NCBI GenBank assembly: GCA_021613335.1
Contig: JAJTWR010000431.1
Location: 2,046,001-2,110,000 of the forward strand
DNA: 64,000 nt
Source of the DNA: Whitmania pigra
Lineage: Eukaryota > Annelida > Clitellata > Hirudinida > Haemopidae
Reading direction: 5' to 3'
The translations under genes were made by a program, and so were the position numbers. Position 1 is the stretch's first letter. Every line of letters begins with the position of its first letter. Shown piece by piece: positions 61,843-64,000 of this stretch. The notes under the pieces are model-generated. The model saw only the letters and a program-made list of their open reading frames with translations. It ran no database searches and was not told where the DNA came from.

Positions 61843-61886
61843 ACGCCCAAGTATAGGAAATGCCTTATGGAAACGATAGGAAGATT

Positions 61887-62666
61887 CTATTCATGCGCAC
61901 GTTCGCGCTCAGCTACCGCCGCACGGTACGCGTCGATGACAACGTCGGGCGGGCCGCGCAGGCGGACGACTCCCGAGTCAATCCACACCAACTCCTCGCA
62001 CCAGTTGCGCAAAGTCTCTAGCGAGTGCGCGACGATGACGATGGTCTTCCCGTTGGTTCGGAACTCTTGGAGCTTCGCTGAGGACTTGTGCTGAAAGTAC
62101 TCGTCGCCGACGGCGAGGATTTCGTCGATGAGCAGGATGTCGGGCTCGACGTGCACAGCGACCGCAAACGCGAGCCGCAGGAACATCCCGCTTGAGTAGA
62201 TGCGCACCGGCTCGTCGATGAAGTCGCCGATTTCCGCGAACTCGATGATGCGCGGAGTGGCGGCGCGAATTTGTTTCGCGGTCATTCCGAGGATGATGCC
62301 GTTGATGGTGATGTTCTCGCGGCCGGTGAAGTCTGGGTGGAAGCCAGCGCCGAGTTCCAGGAGCGCCGAGATGCGTCCGTTGACGGTCACCACGCCTTCG
62401 GTGGGGGTGAGGATTCCGGTTATCAGCTTGAGGAGGGTCGATTTCCCCGAGCCGTTGGCGCCGATGATGCCGATGGACTGGCCGCGCTTGATGTCGAGAT
62501 TGACGTTCTTCAGCGCTTCGATGCGTTTTGGCGCAGCCCCAGGCGATCCTCGGCCAGTGAGAAAACGCACGAGTTCGCTCTTGAGCGTCGTCCCGTGGGC
62601 CAACCGGGAGGACTTCTTGAATGTTTTCCGAATTCCCTTGAGCTGAATTGCGAGGTCGTCGCTCAT
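61887..62666 (-). CDS. wzt: polysaccharide ABC transporter ATPase (Wzt/TagH-like)
   Basis: ATPase of an ABC-2 exporter for O-antigen, capsule or teichoic-acid-like polymers. 259 residues: Walker A GANGSGKST, the class-typical ELGAGFHPDFTGRENI, signature YSSGMFLRLAF, Walker B ILLIDEILAVGDEYF and the switch His in IVIVAHSLETL. It lacks the long C-terminal carbohydrate-binding extension of some Wzt proteins. Coupled to the permease by a 4-nt overlap. Confidence 0.9.
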   Translation of the reverse strand: MSDDLAIQLKGIRKTFKKSSRLAHGTTLKSELVRFLTGRGSPGAAPKRIEALKNVNLDIKRGQSIGIIGANGSGKSTLLKLITGILTPTEGVVTVNGRISALLELGAGFHPDFTGRENITINGIILGMTAKQIRAATPRIIEFAEIGDFIDEPVRIYSSGMFLRLAFAVAVHVEPDILLIDEILAVGDEYFQHKSSAKLQEFRTNGKTIVIVAHSLETLRNWCEELVWIDSGVVRLRGPPDVVIDAYRAAVAERERAHE

Positions 62667-63481
62667 ACCAACTCGGCAAAGTCGTCGCGGCGCTGTTCAA
62701 ACACATGCGCCGCAAACGCGAAGAGAAGAAGAGAGAGAAAGGCGACCCAAGCGAGCGCTTGGAAATCGGGGAGGCGATGCCAGTAAAAGATGTCGCGCCA
62801 GGACTCGGTGAATGTCGCGACCGGATTTGCGTAGCGCACGTAGCGTTGGATTTCGTCGGCGGTGAGTGACACCCCGGTACTGCCGAGGGTGACGTCGCGG
62901 ATAGAGCGAAGATTCCAAAACACCGGAGTGCAGAAAAACCAGAGGGCCGTGAGGTTGGCGACGATGTGGACGAGGTCGCGGAACATGACTGCGAGCGATG
63001 ACAGCAGGTAGGCCAACGCGAGGGTGAAGAGGGTCTGCACCGCTATGACGAGCGGAAGGACGACGACGTGCCAGCTCGGAGGATTGTGGAAGACGTAGCC
63101 CAGACCGACGAGGAGCGGCAGGGTCAGGAGCATGTTCGTGAGGTTCGTCGCTACGGTTGTTGCCGGGAGGACTTGCGGTGGAAGGCGCACCTTCGTGAGG
63201 AGGTCGCGGCGCTCGTTGATGGAGTTCGAGCCGTTGGTGATGGAGGTCGAAAAGCACAGCCAAGGGACGAGGGCCGTGAACAAGAAGAACGGGAAGTTCG
63301 GCACCCCGCTGTCGAGGAGCACCCCGAACACCAACATGTAGATGAGCATGTTGAGGAGCGGATTCAAAAAGGTCCACAGGAAGCCGAAGACCGACGTCCG
63401 GTAGCGGGCTGAAAGTTCGCGCTGGGTGAGCGCCCAGAGCAACGTGCGATACTGGTAGAGTTCTCGTAAGTTGCGCAGCAT
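62663..63481 (-). CDS. wzm: polysaccharide ABC transporter permease (Wzm-like)
   Basis: ABC-2 permease of 272 residues with about six membrane helices; the N-terminal RTLLWALTQRELSARYRTSVFGFLWTFLNPLLNMLIYMLVFG is typical. ATG 63481 was preferred to an upstream TTG because CCGAGG lies 9-10 nt before it and it aligns with the family start. No glycosyltransferase genes follow inside the window, so the polymer is unknown. Confidence 0.85.
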   Translation of the reverse strand: MLRNLRELYQYRTLLWALTQRELSARYRTSVFGFLWTFLNPLLNMLIYMLVFGVLLDSGVPNFPFFLFTALVPWLCFSTSITNGSNSINERRDLLTKVRLPPQVLPATTVATNLTNMLLTLPLLVGLGYVFHNPPSWHVVVLPLVIAVQTLFTLALAYLLSSLAVMFRDLVHIVANLTALWFFCTPVFWNLRSIRDVTLGSTGVSLTADEIQRYVRYANPVATFTESWRDIFYWHRLPDFQALAWVAFLSLLLFAFAAHVFEQRRDDFAELV

Positions 63482-63532
63482 TGCTCGGGACCTCGGATAT
63501 CGAAGTTTCAAGCCCGCTTCAAAGACAACCTT

Positions 63533-64000
63533 TTACAACTGCCAAGGAAAGAGGAGCACGTCTCCGACTGTTGGTCTGCGCAAGAGGAGCATGAGGATGC
63601 GGTCGAGGCCGAGGGCGATGCCTGCACAGGGCGGCATTTTCCCGACTGCGGCGAGGAACTCTTCGTCGATCGGGAGCACTTCCCGGCCGGCGGCGCGTCG
63701 CTGGTGCTGCTCGGCGACGAGGCGCGCGCGCTGCTCCGCTGCATCCGTGAGTTCGGAGAAGCCGTTGCCGAGTTCCACGCCGTCGGCGTAGAGTTCCACG
63801 CGCTCGGCGACGCGGCGGTTTGGCGCGAGGCGCGCGAGGGCCGCCATCGACGCTGGGTAGTCGTAGAGAAAGCACGGGCGGCCAACGCCGAGGGTCGGCT
63901 CCACGCGCTCCAGAAACAGCTGAAAAAAAGCATCTTCGAAAGACGCCTCTTCGCCGAGGCGAATCCCAAGTTTCCGCACCGCACGCACGAAGTCTGCCTC
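63533..64000 (-). CDS. epmA: EF-P lysine lysyltransferase EpmA (5' end outside window)
   Basis: Class II aaRS-like enzyme (GenX/PoxA) that adds lysine or beta-lysine to elongation factor P. The visible 3' part includes PCFLYDYPASMAALARL, VELYADGVELGNGFSELTDA and the motif 3 GIALGLDRILMLLL. It is open to the right edge, so roughly half of the usual 320-350 residues lies outside. The partner genes epmB and efp are not in the window. Confidence 0.88.
   Translation of the reverse strand, partial: EADFVRAVRKLGIRLGEEASFEDAFFQLFLERVEPTLGVGRPCFLYDYPASMAALARLAPNRRVAERVELYADGVELGNGFSELTDAAEQRARLVAEQHQRRAAGREVLPIDEEFLAAVGKMPPCAGIALGLDRILMLLLRRPTVGDVLLFPWQL

Overview
The window is high-GC chromosomal DNA from a Gram-negative bacterium with a lipoprotein-rich envelope. 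Several features point to Myxococcota or a related former-deltaproteobacterial lineage: two outer-membrane beta-barrels plus a TPR protein arranged like gltA/gltB/gltC, a TonB-dependent receptor with a TonB-C-like domain at its N-terminus (as in MxcH proteins), a Sec-type (clade II) nos cluster, a CFI-box protein, and many small lipoproteins. The lineage is inference; placing the 16S gene at 48448-49994 in a tree would settle it. No prophage, CRISPR array or insertion sequence was found. The only clear decayed gene is a pseudogene at 26878-27552.

Layout. 1-5.7 kb: housekeeping genes (typA running off the left edge, a Cys-cluster protein, an alpha/beta hydrolase, rsmD, coaD) and small envelope genes. 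5.9-9.4 kb: overlapping beta-barrel, beta-barrel and TPR genes. 9.4-12.8 kb: plsX-like, HAD and pcnB genes joined by 4-nt overlaps. 12.8-21.2 kb: the nitrous oxide reduction region. nosZ-D-F-L-Y and two uncharacterised genes read leftwards; a divergent cytochrome c lipoprotein and a fasciclin protein read rightwards; an Fe-S-type Rrf2 regulator closes it. 21.3-26.8 kb: oxidative-stress and detoxification genes (katG, two aldo/keto reductases, a PhnB/VOC protein, an OsmC protein). 26.9-27.6 kb: pseudogene. 27.8-30.9 kb: two cation/proton antiporters. 30.9-36.7 kb: a complete TonB system (receptor, exbB, exbD, tonB) with a divergent lipoprotein. 36.7-47.9 kb: DUF255 protein, anion transporter, rho, ligA, a probable barrel protein, a GH1 lipoprotein, yicC and gmk. 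47.9-53.9 kb: an rRNA operon (16S, tRNA-Ile, tRNA-Ala, 23S, 5S) with readable processing stems and boxA sites. 53.9-59.7 kb: purC and small envelope or hypothetical genes. 59.7-61.8 kb: nrfHA. 61.9-64 kb: a polysaccharide ABC exporter pair and the 3' part of epmA.

How the genes work together. The window encodes N2O reduction to N2 and nitrite reduction to ammonium, but no NO-forming nitrite reductase or NO reductase. This suggests a non-denitrifying N2O reducer that also ammonifies nitrite. NosZ and its probable cytochrome donor both carry lipoprotein signals and NosL has a membrane anchor, so the pathway may be tethered to a membrane. The nos-linked genes of unknown function are the best candidates for undescribed biology.
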